From Thalassobius sp047123305 (lineage in GTDB: Bacteria > Pseudomonadota > Alphaproteobacteria > Rhodobacterales > Rhodobacteraceae): a stretch of 64,000 nucleotides of DNA. Where the stretch lies: positions 3,224,001 through 3,288,000 of the forward strand of contig NZ_CP138918.1 in the NCBI RefSeq assembly GCF_047123305.1. Reading direction: 5' to 3'. This document shows, one piece after another, positions 53,969 through 63,589 of this stretch; the stretch's first letter is position 1; every line of letters starts with the position of its first letter. A model generated the notes under the pieces. It was not told the origin of the DNA. It was given only the letters and a program-made list of their open reading frames with translations, and did not search any database. The position numbers and the translations under genes were made by a program.

Positions 53969-54809
53969 TCACCCCGCCTTAATGGTCCGGGCCAACGCGC
54001 AGAATTGTTCCAACCCAACGGTTTCAGCGCGATCTGTTGGTTTGATGCCCGAGGCGATCAGCCGGTCTTCCAGATCGGGGGCAATGCCTTTCAAGGCGGC
54101 GCGCAGCATTTTGCGGCGTTGGTTGAAGGCTTGGCCACCACCCGTTCCAGCGTTTTGGCGTCGGCCTCATAGCGCGGCACCTCCAGTGCGGTCAGGTTGA
54201 CCACGGCGGAATGCACTTTGGGCGGCGGCGAAAAAGCTTCGGGCGGCAGGCCCAGCACAATCCGCGCATCGGTGCGCCATTGCGCCAGAATTGCCAGCCG
54301 GCCATAGGCCTTGCTGCCCGGCTGGGCCACAATACGCTCGGCCACTTCGCGCTGGAACATCAAGGTCAGCGAGGTCCAGACCGGCGGCCAGACTTTCGGG
54401 GTCAGCCAGCGCACCAGCAGTTCGGTCCCAACATTATAGGGCAGGTTGGCCGCGATGCGGATCGGCGGGGTCAGGTGCTCCAGCGGGTTGACCTCCAGCG
54501 CGTCGCCATTGATCACCTCCAGCTTGCCGGGGTAGGCATCGCCGATCTCGGCCAGGGCGGGCATGCAGCGGCTGTCTTTCTCAATCGCCAGCACCTTACG
54601 AGCCCCTTCCGCCAGCAGACCGCGGGTCAGGCCGCCGGGGCCGGGGCCAACTTCCAAGACATCACACTCTGACAGGTTGCCTGCCAGCCGTGCGATTTTT
54701 GAGGTCAGGTTCAGATCCAGCAGGAAGTTCTGGCCGAGGGATTTTTCGCCGCAATGCCATGGGTGTCGATCACCTGACGAAGTGACGGGAGGGAGTCGAT
54801 GCCGCTCAT
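53969..54809 (-). pseudogene. rsmA: 16S rRNA (adenine1518/1519-N6) dimethyltransferase, two frameshifts
   Basis: RsmA (KsgA) dimethylates two adenines near the 3' end of 16S rRNA. The start MSGIDSLPSLRQVIDTHGIA is in one frame; SLGQNFLLDLNLTSKIARL, VLEVGPGPGGLTRGLLA and IAANLPYNVGTELL are in a second; the tail to KPTDRAETVGLEQFCALART is in a third. One base missing in TTTTT at 54742-54746 and another near 54130 restore 280 residues. AAGGAG precedes the ATG. It is probably sequence error in an essential-region gene. Confidence 0.85.
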
Positions 54810-54819
54810 GCGGGCTCCT

Positions 54820-55793
54820 TTAGGGGTTGCTGCGGGCTGCGGCCATACGGGCGGCCATACGCAGGGCGTGGAGGGTCGAACTGGGGTTTGCCAGACCTTT
54901 ACCTGCAATGTCAAAGGCGGTTCCGTGATCTGGTGAGGTGCGAATGAATGGCAGGCCCAGTGTGACGTTGACCCCTTCATCAAAGCCGATGGTCTTGATC
55001 GGGATCAGCGCCTGATCGTGATAGGCACAGACAGCCGCATCATAGCCCGCACGGGCGCGGGCGTGGAACATGGTGTCCGCAGACATTGGCCCCGTCAGAT
55101 CTAGACCTTCGGCCTGCAAATCTGCAATGGTGGCATTCATCCAGTTAAGCTCTTCGTCCCCCATTGCACCGCCTTCACCGCGTGGGGGTTGAGGCCTGCC
55201 ACAGCAATTCGGGGTTTCTCCAACCCGAAATCGCGCCGCAGGGCAGCCTCGGTGATGCGGATGGTTTCACTGAGCAGGTCAGGTGTCAGGGCCTGGGGCA
55301 CTTCGGACAGGGCAATGTGGATGGTTGCCGGCACCACGCGCAGCTCTTCGCAGGCCAGCATCATCACCACGTTTTCTACACCTGCCAAGGCCGCGAGGTA
55401 TTCGGTGTGACCTGGGTAAGCGAAAGCCGCGCCATCTTTCAGCGCCTTTTTGTGGATCGGCAGGGTGCAAATTGCCCCCGCATCGCCGCTTTGCACCAAT
55501 TCAACCGCGCGGGCGATCACATCGATCACTCCCTGCGCATTTGCCGGATCCGGTTGACCGGGCGTGGCTGGCGCGGGAAAGTCATGGCGCAGGACTGGCA
55601 GACCTTTGGCCATGGCGGCTGCGGCCTCCGACGGGGCGGCGATCTCCACCACTGGCAAGTCGACGGGCAGATGCGCAGGGTCTCCGATCAGAAAGAACGA
55701 CAGATCTTCTCGCAACGCCTGCCAGCAGGCAGCAGCGATTTCCGGCCCAATCCCCGCAGGTTCCCCACAGGTCAGCGCAATCGGGGCGGTCAT
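54820..55793 (-). pseudogene. pdxA: 4-hydroxythreonine-4-phosphate dehydrogenase, one frameshift
   Basis: PdxA acts in pyridoxal phosphate synthesis. The N-terminal part (TAPIALTCGEPAGIGPEIAA to VAGLNPHA) and the C-terminal part (GDEELNWMNATIADLQ, CAYHDQALIPIKTIGFDEGV, TSPDHGTAFDIAGKG) are in different frames. One G missing near 55178 restores NPHAGEGGAMGDEEL and 324 residues. The start overlaps the surA stop by 4 bases, and rsmA follows, the common surA-pdxA-rsmA order. Confidence 0.88.
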
Positions 55794-57027
55794 TTCTCGT
55801 AGATCCGCGCCTCAGAGCGTAACTCTTCCAGATAACCCTGCGCGAAGCTTTCCAGCTGTTGATTGCGCAGCTGCAACGACACCTGCTCGCGCGAGGTGTC
55901 TTCGCCCAACGCGGTGCTACGGCCACAGAGCATCAACATCAACAGCTCTTGCCCCTCATTGGTGGTCAGAGTGTAGGAAACCTCATTGTCGTCAAGCTTC
56001 GCCAGCTCCAACGAGATGTCGCGGGACAGCTCATTGGGGGCAACTGTTGTGCGGTCTAGCAGCTCTTCCGGCAGGCCGAAGTTGGTGCCGTAAAGGTCAT
56101 CACAAGTGTCCAGTTCGCTGGCAATCTCAGCCGCTTTGGCAGGTTTTCCGGTGTCCGCCCGCCGGGCAGGCGGTAGGCCGCATATTCCACCGCTGCAATG
56201 GTTGGGGCGCGGTAGGCCGTTTCTGCGATCGAGCGCATCTGGAAAATCGCCAAAGCCCCCTGCATCGGGATCACCGAAGAGGTTTCTCCCGGCTCCAGCC
56301 CCAGAAGGACAGGGCGCAGCGGTTCCGGCAGCCGGTTGATCGGCAGCCAACCCAGTTTGCCCCCCTGATCGCGGGTTGCCGCAGCAGAGTACTGTTTGGC
56401 GGCAGCGGCAAAATCCGTGTAGTTGTCGATCAAGGCCACCTGATCGGCGATTTCCTTGATCTGCGCTTCGTAGCCCTGCTGTAGCGGGATGATGATTCAG
56501 ACAGCAGCACCTGCACAGCGGCACGATTGCCAAGCGCGTCCATAGCCCGGTCAATATCGGATTCCGAGACAGACACCCGAGGCCCAAAACGACCCCGCAC
56601 AATCTCGCGCCAGGTCAGCTGAACTTCGATGTAATAAAGGACGGTTTCTTTGATCGACGCCTTCTTTGGGCGATCTCGCGGATAAACTCATCCGGTTTCA
56701 GATTTGCCCGCGACGCAAATTCGGTCAGGCCCGTTTTGCAGATCCACTTGTTCAGCTTGAAGCCAAACGACCGCGCCGCCAGCCATTTTCAGACGATCCT
56801 CGACCAGTTGTTCGCGGGCCACCGTGTTCAGGTTCCCGGGGACATTCAGCACCTCCAGAAAAGCCGCGCGCTGTTCGATCTCATAGCGGTTGATCACCTG
56901 GTCATTGACCCGGATCACCGGGGAAAAACAGCCCTGAGCCATTGGCAGGCGCTGTCGCTACGCCGCCCAGAACACCCGTCGCAAGGGTTGCCGCCAGCAA
57001 GGCGTGCCGCATCGTCTGTTTCATCAT
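55790..57027 (-). pseudogene. surA: SurA-like periplasmic peptidyl-prolyl isomerase, about six frameshifts
   Basis: The signal peptide (MMKQTMRHALLAATLATGVL) is followed by FSPVIRVNDQVINRYEIEQR, the SurA N-terminal start, LPINRLPEPLRPVLLGLEPG in a parvulin-like domain and the tail LESFAQGYLEELRSEARIY. Six indels fit: extra bases near 56942, 56780, 56669 and 56650, and losses near 56496 and 56140. Corrected length is about 411 residues. SurA helps outer-membrane proteins fold. The lptD gene lies just upstream. Confidence 0.8.
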
Positions 57028-57028
57028 C

Positions 57029-59185
57029 TTAATTCCTGCACCTGCGCGTATAACTGTTATCTGTCTTGCCTGCGGAGAACCCGGTGAGGTTCACGGTAAA
57101 ATCGAGTGACGTCGACGGGTCAACGATAGTGGAAGAGGTGAACCTGCGCGAGAGGGAAAGATTCACGTCCACACATTCATTGCGGTAGGTCACGCCGTAT
57201 TTCGATTCCGCCAGTTCATTGCTGGCCACATCATAGCGCCAGCCGGCGGACCCGATCCAGTGGCGGGAGAACCGGTAATGCCCGTCCAGCAGCCATTCCG
57301 AGATGGTTGCTGTGCGATCCTCCATCGGATCGGCTCCCAGCCAGATGTAAGAGGCGCTGAGGCCTGTGTTCGGCCGCACCCATTCGGCGCGGGCCTCGGC
57401 CTTGGAGGCGCGCAGGCTGTCGTCGAAGATTGTACGCGCGGCCAGCGACAGACCATTCGAGGTCTGCCAATAGCCCGAAACCAACAAGTCCGAAGAGGTG
57501 CCGGTAAGACCTGAACTGCCCGAGAAGTTGGCGTCCGCATCCGCGCGGTAGACCTGCCCGATGGTCAGATGAGTACGGTCCCCAGTGGGGCCCAACCGGG
57601 TCCAGTTCAGGCCAACCGCACCAAGCAGGCCACGTTCCCGTCGGTCCACTTCGGCAAAGCGGGACAGGGAGAACAGGTTGCCGCCGTCAAATTCGACCCG
57701 CGTGCTTTCCTCATTGGGCACAGCCGCATTGCTGCCGCCGACCCAGCCGACCATCGCAATCGGCTCCAGCAGATGGGCCGCGCCGCCGTTGCTACGTTTG
57801 GCCATCGGCCAGCGCAGGGTCAACTGCGTTTCAGGCGTCAATGATCCGCTCTGACTTTGCGAACTGCTGTCCTGCGACACCAGAAACCCGTCCGCCGCCA
57901 GACCCGCTGCATATTCTGCCCTTACCCCAAAGGGCAGGGTCCAGTCCTTGCGCCATTCCACAGCCACATCCGCGCGGGTGACATCGCGGCCAGCAATATC
58001 AAGGTTGGAATAGCGATAGAGCGAATTGAAACCGGCATGAAACTGCAAAGTGCCGCCCAGCGAAGCGGGGCGCAGGGTGCGTTCATATTCCGCGGTGCCG
58101 ATGATCGTTGGCAGGGTCGAGTTGTCTTCGCCCTCGCGCAGGGTTTGATAGGTGATCAAAGCGCCCCGCACATATTCATCCCGTTTCACCCTGGTGACAC
58201 CAATCTCGCTCTTCAGGCGGTCCTTGCTGGAATAGTCGTAATCCAGCAGATAGGCGTCATCGCTCACCGCTTCGATCTGCAGATCCAGCTTGAAATCGCG
58301 TGGAATGTCGAACTGGCCGGTGCCAAAGAGATACCCACGGGTGCCGCTGCGCAGGCTGTCCTCGGAAACGGCCCCTTCAAACGAAATGCGGCCGTTGCGG
58401 AAGGCCTGACGGTAGCGCAGTTCCAACGTGGTTGTGTTGTTGGACAGGTAGGGCGTCAGGGTCAGATCGCGGTGATCGCCCATGCGGATGAAATAGGGGA
58501 TCTTTACCCCCACACCCAGCTGGCTGTTCTGTCTCAGGCTGGGGATCAGGAACCCGGTGGCCCGGTCCAGCGTGGGGTCGGGCAGGCGCAGGCGGGGAAG
58601 CCAGAAAACCGGCACATCCAGCACCCGCAACTGGGCGCTTTCGAAGTAGAGCTGACGCGCTTCGGCGTCATGGGTGGTTTTTTTGGCACGGATCTGCCAG
58701 AGCGGCGGCTGGTCGCTGTTGCACACCCGGCAAGAGGTCGCCGCAACCTTGTAAAGCTCGGAATAGCGTCCACCCACACGGGTCAACTGATTGGCCGCCA
58801 GTTGGGCGCGCTGATTGAAAATCATCCGCGCGCCAACCATCAGACCGTTCTGGAAGGTCGAGTCCAGCTCGGCGCTGTCGGCCAGAACAACCACGGCGTC
58901 GCCATCGGTCAGGGTGATCGGGCCTTCGATGATCAGCTGGTCTTGGCGCCGGTCAAAGGTGATCTTCTTGGCCTTCAGGCTGCGCCCGTTGTGGAACACC
59001 TCGATATTGCCTCTGGCAATCAACAGGTTGCGCCCCTCAATCCGCAGGCTGTCAGCGATCAGAACGGCAGGTTTAGGTGCAACGGCCGCAGCCTGTTGTG
59101 CGGCCACAGCCTGCGGCAGCGCCGTTGCGGTCAGGCCTGCGAAAGCCGTCAAGACGGCTAGGGTGGTGATGCGGGACAGTTTCAT
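57029..59185 (-). CDS. lptD: LPS-assembly protein LptD
   Basis: The 718-residue outer-membrane protein has a signal peptide (MKLSRITTLAVLTAFAGLTA) and an OstA-type beta-jellyroll (residues 40-150, with IADSLRIEGRNLLIARGNIE). A C-terminal beta-barrel with PVFWLPRLRLPDPTLDRATG follows. It inserts lipopolysaccharide into the outer leaflet with LptE. Two Cys (SCRVCNS) fit the conserved disulfides. GGAGG precedes the ATG, which overlaps the lptG stop by 4 bases. surA follows directly. Confidence 0.95.
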   Translation of the reverse strand: MKLSRITTLAVLTAFAGLTATALPQAVAAQQAAAVAPKPAVLIADSLRIEGRNLLIARGNIEVFHNGRSLKAKKITFDRRQDQLIIEGPITLTDGDAVVVLADSAELDSTFQNGLMVGARMIFNQRAQLAANQLTRVGGRYSELYKVAATSCRVCNSDQPPLWQIRAKKTTHDAEARQLYFESAQLRVLDVPVFWLPRLRLPDPTLDRATGFLIPSLRQNSQLGVGVKIPYFIRMGDHRDLTLTPYLSNNTTTLELRYRQAFRNGRISFEGAVSEDSLRSGTRGYLFGTGQFDIPRDFKLDLQIEAVSDDAYLLDYDYSSKDRLKSEIGVTRVKRDEYVRGALITYQTLREGEDNSTLPTIIGTAEYERTLRPASLGGTLQFHAGFNSLYRYSNLDIAGRDVTRADVAVEWRKDWTLPFGVRAEYAAGLAADGFLVSQDSSSQSQSGSLTPETQLTLRWPMAKRSNGGAAHLLEPIAMVGWVGGSNAAVPNEESTRVEFDGGNLFSLSRFAEVDRRERGLLGAVGLNWTRLGPTGDRTHLTIGQVYRADADANFSGSSGLTGTSSDLLVSGYWQTSNGLSLAARTIFDDSLRASKAEARAEWVRPNTGLSASYIWLGADPMEDRTATISEWLLDGHYRFSRHWIGSAGWRYDVASNELAESKYGVTYRNECVDVNLSLSRRFTSSTIVDPSTSLDFTVNLTGFSAGKTDNSYTRRCRN

Positions 59186-60279
59186 CCGTCCTCCATATGT
59201 AGCAAGAGACCCAGCGCTAGCAGAACCGCAGCGACAGGCGGCGTCCAGGCCGCCAGCAAAATGGAGATTTGTCCATTTTCGCCAAGGATTTGCGCAAAGT
59301 TCCTGATGTAGTAAAGGGTGAAACCCATCATGATAGAGGCCAGCACCGCCAGACCCGTTTTGCCAAAGCGGCTGTGGCGCATGGTGAAGGCCGAGGCAAT
59401 CATCACCATCGCCACAAGAAACAACGGCCGCGCCAGTTCGCGCTGGAACCACACCGCGTGGCGGCGGGCGGAAAAACCGGCCTCTTCCAGCTGCTCGATA
59501 TAGACTGGCAGATCCCAGATCGAGATGGCACTGGGCAGGCCAAAACTGTCACGGATCCTTTCCTGCGTCAGGTTCGACGGGATCGACATGCTGGCCACCG
59601 CTTCCGCGTCCGCCTCCGGGTTGTCGCTGCCGCCGATGGGCCAGATCTTGGCGTTGGTCAAACTCCAGGCGCCCTGTTGCAGCTCGGCGCGTTCCGCTTC
59701 GATCCGGCTGCTGGGGCCGCCCTCGGGCAGGTAGTTGGTGAAGGTTACGTCGAAAAACACAGTGCCCGAAGGATTGGCGCGCTCCGCCCGGATCACCGTC
59801 TGACCCGCCACGCTGCCCTGGCGCAGCCACAGGCCCTCGGCGCTGATCGAAAACACCTGGCTGGAGCCACTGCGATAGTTTTCGTACTGGGCTTCATACC
59901 GTTTCGATGTCGCCGCCACCACGGGATTGAACACCGCCACCGCAATTGAGCCGATCAGGGCCGCAACCGTCAGCGGCGCCAGAAGAGCCCGCAACGCCGA
60001 ACGGCCCGCCGCCCGTGTCACCACCAGCTCTGAAGACCGCGCCAAGCCTAAGAACAGGCTGATCGTCGCCAGGATCATCACCAGCGGCAGAATGTCGTAA
60101 ATGCCCTTTGGCGTATTCAGCAGCGTCAGTTCCACAATATCGCCAAAGGCCACACCGCGCGCCGAGAAACGGCTGATCTGTTCGACCAGATCGATCAGGA
60201 ACATCAGCAGGAAAAACACCCCAAGGATGCCGCCGAAAATCACCGCAAACTTACGAGCGAAGTAGAGATCCAGCTTCAT
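59182..60279 (-). CDS. lptG: LPS export permease LptG
   Basis: The 365-residue YjgP/YjgQ-family protein has three transmembrane helices at each end around a periplasmic beta-jellyroll. Marks are LDLYFARKFAVIFGGILGVF and PLVMILATISLFLGLARSSE, plus a C-terminal MGFTLYYIRNFAQILGENGQ. With LptF and LptB it extracts LPS from the inner membrane. It overlaps lptF and lptD by 4 bases each. Confidence 0.95.
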   Translation of the reverse strand: MKLDLYFARKFAVIFGGILGVFFLLMFLIDLVEQISRFSARGVAFGDIVELTLLNTPKGIYDILPLVMILATISLFLGLARSSELVVTRAAGRSALRALLAPLTVAALIGSIAVAVFNPVVAATSKRYEAQYENYRSGSSQVFSISAEGLWLRQGSVAGQTVIRAERANPSGTVFFDVTFTNYLPEGGPSSRIEAERAELQQGAWSLTNAKIWPIGGSDNPEADAEAVASMSIPSNLTQERIRDSFGLPSAISIWDLPVYIEQLEEAGFSARRHAVWFQRELARPLFLVAMVMIASAFTMRHSRFGKTGLAVLASIMMGFTLYYIRNFAQILGENGQISILLAAWTPPVAAVLLALGLLLHMEDG

Positions 60280-61397
60280 GCCACGGCCTCCGTTCTGCGC
60301 CGCCGTCTGGGCCGCCCGGCCCAGGCCAGCATCACCGAAGACATCGCCACACCAGTGACCGTCGGGGCGTAAACCAACGGCCAGAGATCCGCACTGGAGC
60401 GCACGGCGTCGGTCACGATGCCCTCCACCAGCTTGACCACCACCAAAAGCACCAGCGCCGCCACGATCTGCCGCCAGACGCCAAACCGCGAAAATTGCCC
60501 CAAAAGCAGCGTGGAAAAACCGATCAAAGCCGCCGCCACACAGAGGAAGGCCTGATTGATCCGAAAATGCAGTTCCTCCGTTACCCGGCCCAAAGTTTCC
60601 CCCGTCGCGGCAGCGGTTTCCTGCAATTGCCCAACCATCGATAGGGTGGTCCGGTGACGCAGATGCTGGGCATCCGGTGTTGCCGTGCCCAGAAGGGCGG
60701 AAATGTCATAGGCGAAATCGGTAAACTTGGTGGTAAACAACCGGTTGCCGTCACGCTCATGGCTCTGCGCCATCCCATCCAGCATCACCAGTTTCACCAC
60801 CCCGTCGTCATTGATCAGGAAGGCCTGCGAGGCGGTGTAGGTCAAGCTCCGCTCGGCGTCGCGGCGATCCGACAGAAACACATCGTTCAGCGCGCCGTCC
60901 TGGGCAATCTCGCGAATATAAAAGGTGATCCCATCCGCCGGATGCAGAAAAGTGCCTTCGGTCAGCAGTTTGGCGGTGATGTTGCGGGAGATTTCATTTT
61001 CGCGCTGCTTCATCTGATCCATTGAGATTGGCACCAGAACATGGGTCAGCAGCGACATCAAAACGCCCACAATCAAACCGTAGAACGCGACGGGGCGCGC
61101 CAGCCGCCAGGGGCTGAAGCCCGTAGCCTGCATCACCACCAGTTCAGATTCGTTGCTCAACCGGTTCGTCACATAGACCGAAGCCGCAAAAACCGCCATT
61201 GGCAGCACCAGACGGATCACGTTTGGCAGGGTCAGCGCGGTGAATTCCAGAAACACAAAGGCCGATTGCCCATCGCCGATCAGCCGGTCGAACAGGCGCA
61301 CGGCCTGATTGATCCAGTAGATCGACACCAGCACAAACGAAAAGAAGCCGAACAGCACCATCAGCTGCGACAGCATATATCTGTCGAATCTCGACAC
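60276..61397 (-). CDS. lptF: LPS export permease LptF
   Basis: The 373-residue partner of LptG has the same layout: SRFDRYMLSQLMVLFGFFSF, ALTLPNVIRLVLPMAVFAAS, a periplasmic domain, and three C-terminal helices. The GTG at 61397 gives the usual SRFDRYML start and follows GGGGGG; the TTG four codons upstream is less likely. It is the first gene of the lptF-lptG-lptD-surA-pdxA-rsmA run and is divergent from pepA. Confidence 0.93.
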   Translation of the reverse strand: MSRFDRYMLSQLMVLFGFFSFVLVSIYWINQAVRLFDRLIGDGQSAFVFLEFTALTLPNVIRLVLPMAVFAASVYVTNRLSNESELVVMQATGFSPWRLARPVAFYGLIVGVLMSLLTHVLVPISMDQMKQRENEISRNITAKLLTEGTFLHPADGITFYIREIAQDGALNDVFLSDRRDAERSLTYTASQAFLINDDGVVKLVMLDGMAQSHERDGNRLFTTKFTDFAYDISALLGTATPDAQHLRHRTTLSMVGQLQETAAATGETLGRVTEELHFRINQAFLCVAAALIGFSTLLLGQFSRFGVWRQIVAALVLLVVVKLVEGIVTDAVRSSADLWPLVYAPTVTGVAMSSVMLAWAGRPRRRRRTEAVA

Positions 61398-61525
61398 TTG
61401 GCCCCCCAAGGCAACAAATTCTTGTGCCGGACACTACTGCAACTTGCGACGGGGGAAAACTGCTATCTGGTGTTGTCGGCGGGACGGCGCTAGGACTCTT
61501 GCAAACACCTTTGAGGGAGCACGAC

Positions 61526-62995
61526 ATGATCGCACCGATTTCCGTAACTTTTGAAGCCACCGAACTGGACCCGCTTGCCGCAGCAGAGGGCCGTGTTGCT
61601 GTGATTGTGGATGCCGAAGGCAAGCTGGATCCCGCCGGTCGCCGCCTCAACAAGCTGACCCGCGGCGCTTTGGCCCGCCTAACAGAAGCGGACCGTTTTG
61701 CCAAAGCCAAAGCAGGTGAGGTGATCTCGCTGGCGTTTCCAGTGGGGCTGAAGGCCGAAGCACTGGACGTTGTGAAACTGTCGCGCCGCGCCTCAGTCGA
61801 AGAGGCCCGCAAAGCTGGCACCGCGTTGGCCCGCGCCAAAGGCGGCAAAGCGCTGCTGCTGGCCGCTGGCAACGCCCGTCACGCAGAACAGATCGGTCTG
61901 GGCATCGCGCTGCGTGAATATAGCTTCACCGACCACAAGACGGCTGACTCCGAGCCCGGCGCCGGCGCCCGCATCATGTGCAGCAAACCCGAAGAAGCCA
62001 GCGAAGCCGCAGCCCCGCTGCTGGCGATGGCCGATGGCGTGTTCTTCACCCGAGATCTGACCTCAGAGCCGGCCAATGTGCTGACCACCACCGAATTTGC
62101 CAACCGTCTGGACGCGCTGAAGGCCATCGGGCTGGAGGTTGAGGTTCTGGAAGAAGACAAGCTGGAAGAGCTGGGCATGGGCAGCCTGCTCTGCGTTGGG
62201 CAGGGCAGTGACAGCCCATCCAAAGTGGTGGTGATGCAGTGGAACGGAGGCGAAAAAGACACGGCACCGCTGGCTCTGGTGGGCAAGGGTGTGGTCTTTG
62301 ACACCGGCGGCATCAGCTTGAAACCGGCCGGTGGCATGGAAGAGATGACCATGGACATGGGCGGCGCGGGCGTTGTGGCGGGGGCAATGAAATCGCTGGC
62401 GCTGCGCAAGGCCAAGGCCAATGTTGTGGGCCTTGTTGGTCTGGTGGAAAACATGCCCTCCGGAAATGCCACCCGTCCGGGCGACGTGGTGAAATCCATG
62501 AAAGGCGACACCATCGAGGTCATCAACACCGACGCCGAAGGCCGCCTCGTGCTGGCGGATGTGCTGTGGTACGCGCAGGAACGGTTCAAACCAGCCGGCG
62601 TGATCGATCTGGCCACCCTGACCGGCGCGATCATCATTGGCCTTGGCCATGAAAACGCTGGTGTTTTCTCCAACGATGACGACCTGTGCAAAGGCTTCCT
62701 CAAAGCGGCTGAGGCCGAGGGCGAAGGCGCCTGGCGGATGCCGCTGGGTCAGGCCTATGACGACCTGCTGAAATCACCGATTGCGGATATGAAAAACATC
62801 GGTGGCCGCCCTGGTGGCTCGATCACTGCGGCGCAGTTCCTGCAGCGCTTCATTCAGGACGGCACCCCTTGGATCCACCTCGACATTGCGGGTGTGGCCA
62901 GCGTGAAGGCGGAAACCCGCTATGCGCCGAAGGGCTCCACTGGGTGGGGTGTGCTGGCGCTGAACCGTCTGGTTGCTGATAAGTTCGAGGCGTAA
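61526..62995 (+). CDS. pepA: Leucyl aminopeptidase (M17)
   Basis: The 489-residue enzyme removes N-terminal residues from peptides. NTDAEGRLVLADVLWY is the M17 signature with two metal ligands, VGKGVVFDTGGISLKPAGGM has the catalytic Lys and further metal ligands, and TGAIIIGLG follows. The ATG at 61526 has GAGGGAG seven bases upstream. holC begins 6 bases after it, the common pepA-holC pair. Confidence 0.97.
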   Translation: MIAPISVTFEATELDPLAAAEGRVAVIVDAEGKLDPAGRRLNKLTRGALARLTEADRFAKAKAGEVISLAFPVGLKAEALDVVKLSRRASVEEARKAGTALARAKGGKALLLAAGNARHAEQIGLGIALREYSFTDHKTADSEPGAGARIMCSKPEEASEAAAPLLAMADGVFFTRDLTSEPANVLTTTEFANRLDALKAIGLEVEVLEEDKLEELGMGSLLCVGQGSDSPSKVVVMQWNGGEKDTAPLALVGKGVVFDTGGISLKPAGGMEEMTMDMGGAGVVAGAMKSLALRKAKANVVGLVGLVENMPSGNATRPGDVVKSMKGDTIEVINTDAEGRLVLADVLWYAQERFKPAGVIDLATLTGAIIIGLGHENAGVFSNDDDLCKGFLKAAEAEGEGAWRMPLGQAYDDLLKSPIADMKNIGGRPGGSITAAQFLQRFIQDGTPWIHLDIAGVASVKAETRYAPKGSTGWGVLALNRLVADKFEA

Positions 62996-63001
62996 ACCCT
63001 C

Positions 63002-63469
63002 ATGGGAGCTGCATATTTCTACCACCTCACCCGGGGCCCATTAGAAGACACGCTGCCGATGCTGCTGGAGCGGTCGCGCCAGGCTGGCTGGCGTGTGGTG
63101 GTGCGCGGGATGGACGAAGGGCGGCTCCGGTATCTGGATGAAAAACTGTGGCAGGTGGCTGAGGACAGCTTCCTGCCGCATGGTCTGGCCGGCGGACCGC
63201 AGGATGCGCTGCAACCGGTGCTCCTGGGGGCGGATGTCACGGCAGAGGCCAATGGTGCCGCCTGCCTGATGGCGGTGGATGGTGCCGCTGTCAGCCCGGA
63301 AGAGGTCAACGGGCTGGACCGTGTGTGCATCCTGTTCAACGGGTTGGACGAGGCCGCCGTGCAGCAGGCGCGGGTGCAGTGGAAATCCCTGACCGATGCG
63401 GGCTGCGCCGCACAATATTGGTCCGAGGAATCAGGCCGCTGGGAAAAGAAGGCGGAAACCGGCGGCTGA
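63002..63469 (+). CDS. holC: DNA polymerase III chi subunit
   Basis: The 155-residue protein starts GAAYFYHLTRGPLEDTLPML and includes GWRVVVRGMDEGRLRYLDEK, LWQVAEDSFLPHGL and RVCILFNGLDEAAVQQAR, typical HolC segments. Chi links the clamp loader to single-strand binding protein. It is coupled to pepA. Confidence 0.95.
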   Translation: MGAAYFYHLTRGPLEDTLPMLLERSRQAGWRVVVRGMDEGRLRYLDEKLWQVAEDSFLPHGLAGGPQDALQPVLLGADVTAEANGAACLMAVDGAAVSPEEVNGLDRVCILFNGLDEAAVQQARVQWKSLTDAGCAAQYWSEESGRWEKKAETGG

Positions 63470-63484
63470 CGCTGTACTTGGCAT

Positions 63485-63510
63485 AAAAAAGCGCGCCCAA
63501 TCGGGCACGC
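63485..63510 (-). terminator. Terminator, probably of the SYLF gene
   Basis: On the minus strand GCGTGCCC and GGGCGCGC form a stem around GATT, followed by TTTTTT. It lies about 80 bases beyond the stop at 63590, past repeat copy G, and about 15 bases past the convergent holC stop. Confidence 0.7.
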
Positions 63511-63528
63511 TGCCACCAGCTGAAAAGC

Positions 63529-63561
63529 TTTCGGCGGGAGTATTTTCAGATCATTGAAAGG
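63529..63561 (+). repeat. Gene-end repeat, family 2 (copy G)
   Basis: CTTTCGGCGGGAGTATTTTC then AGATCATTGAAAG matches the segment at 6961-7020. CTTTC at one end and GAAAG at the other pair as an inverted repeat. It lies between convergent gene ends. Confidence 0.65.
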
Positions 63562-63589
63562 GCGCGGTGTTTCAGCCCGCGCCTTTTGC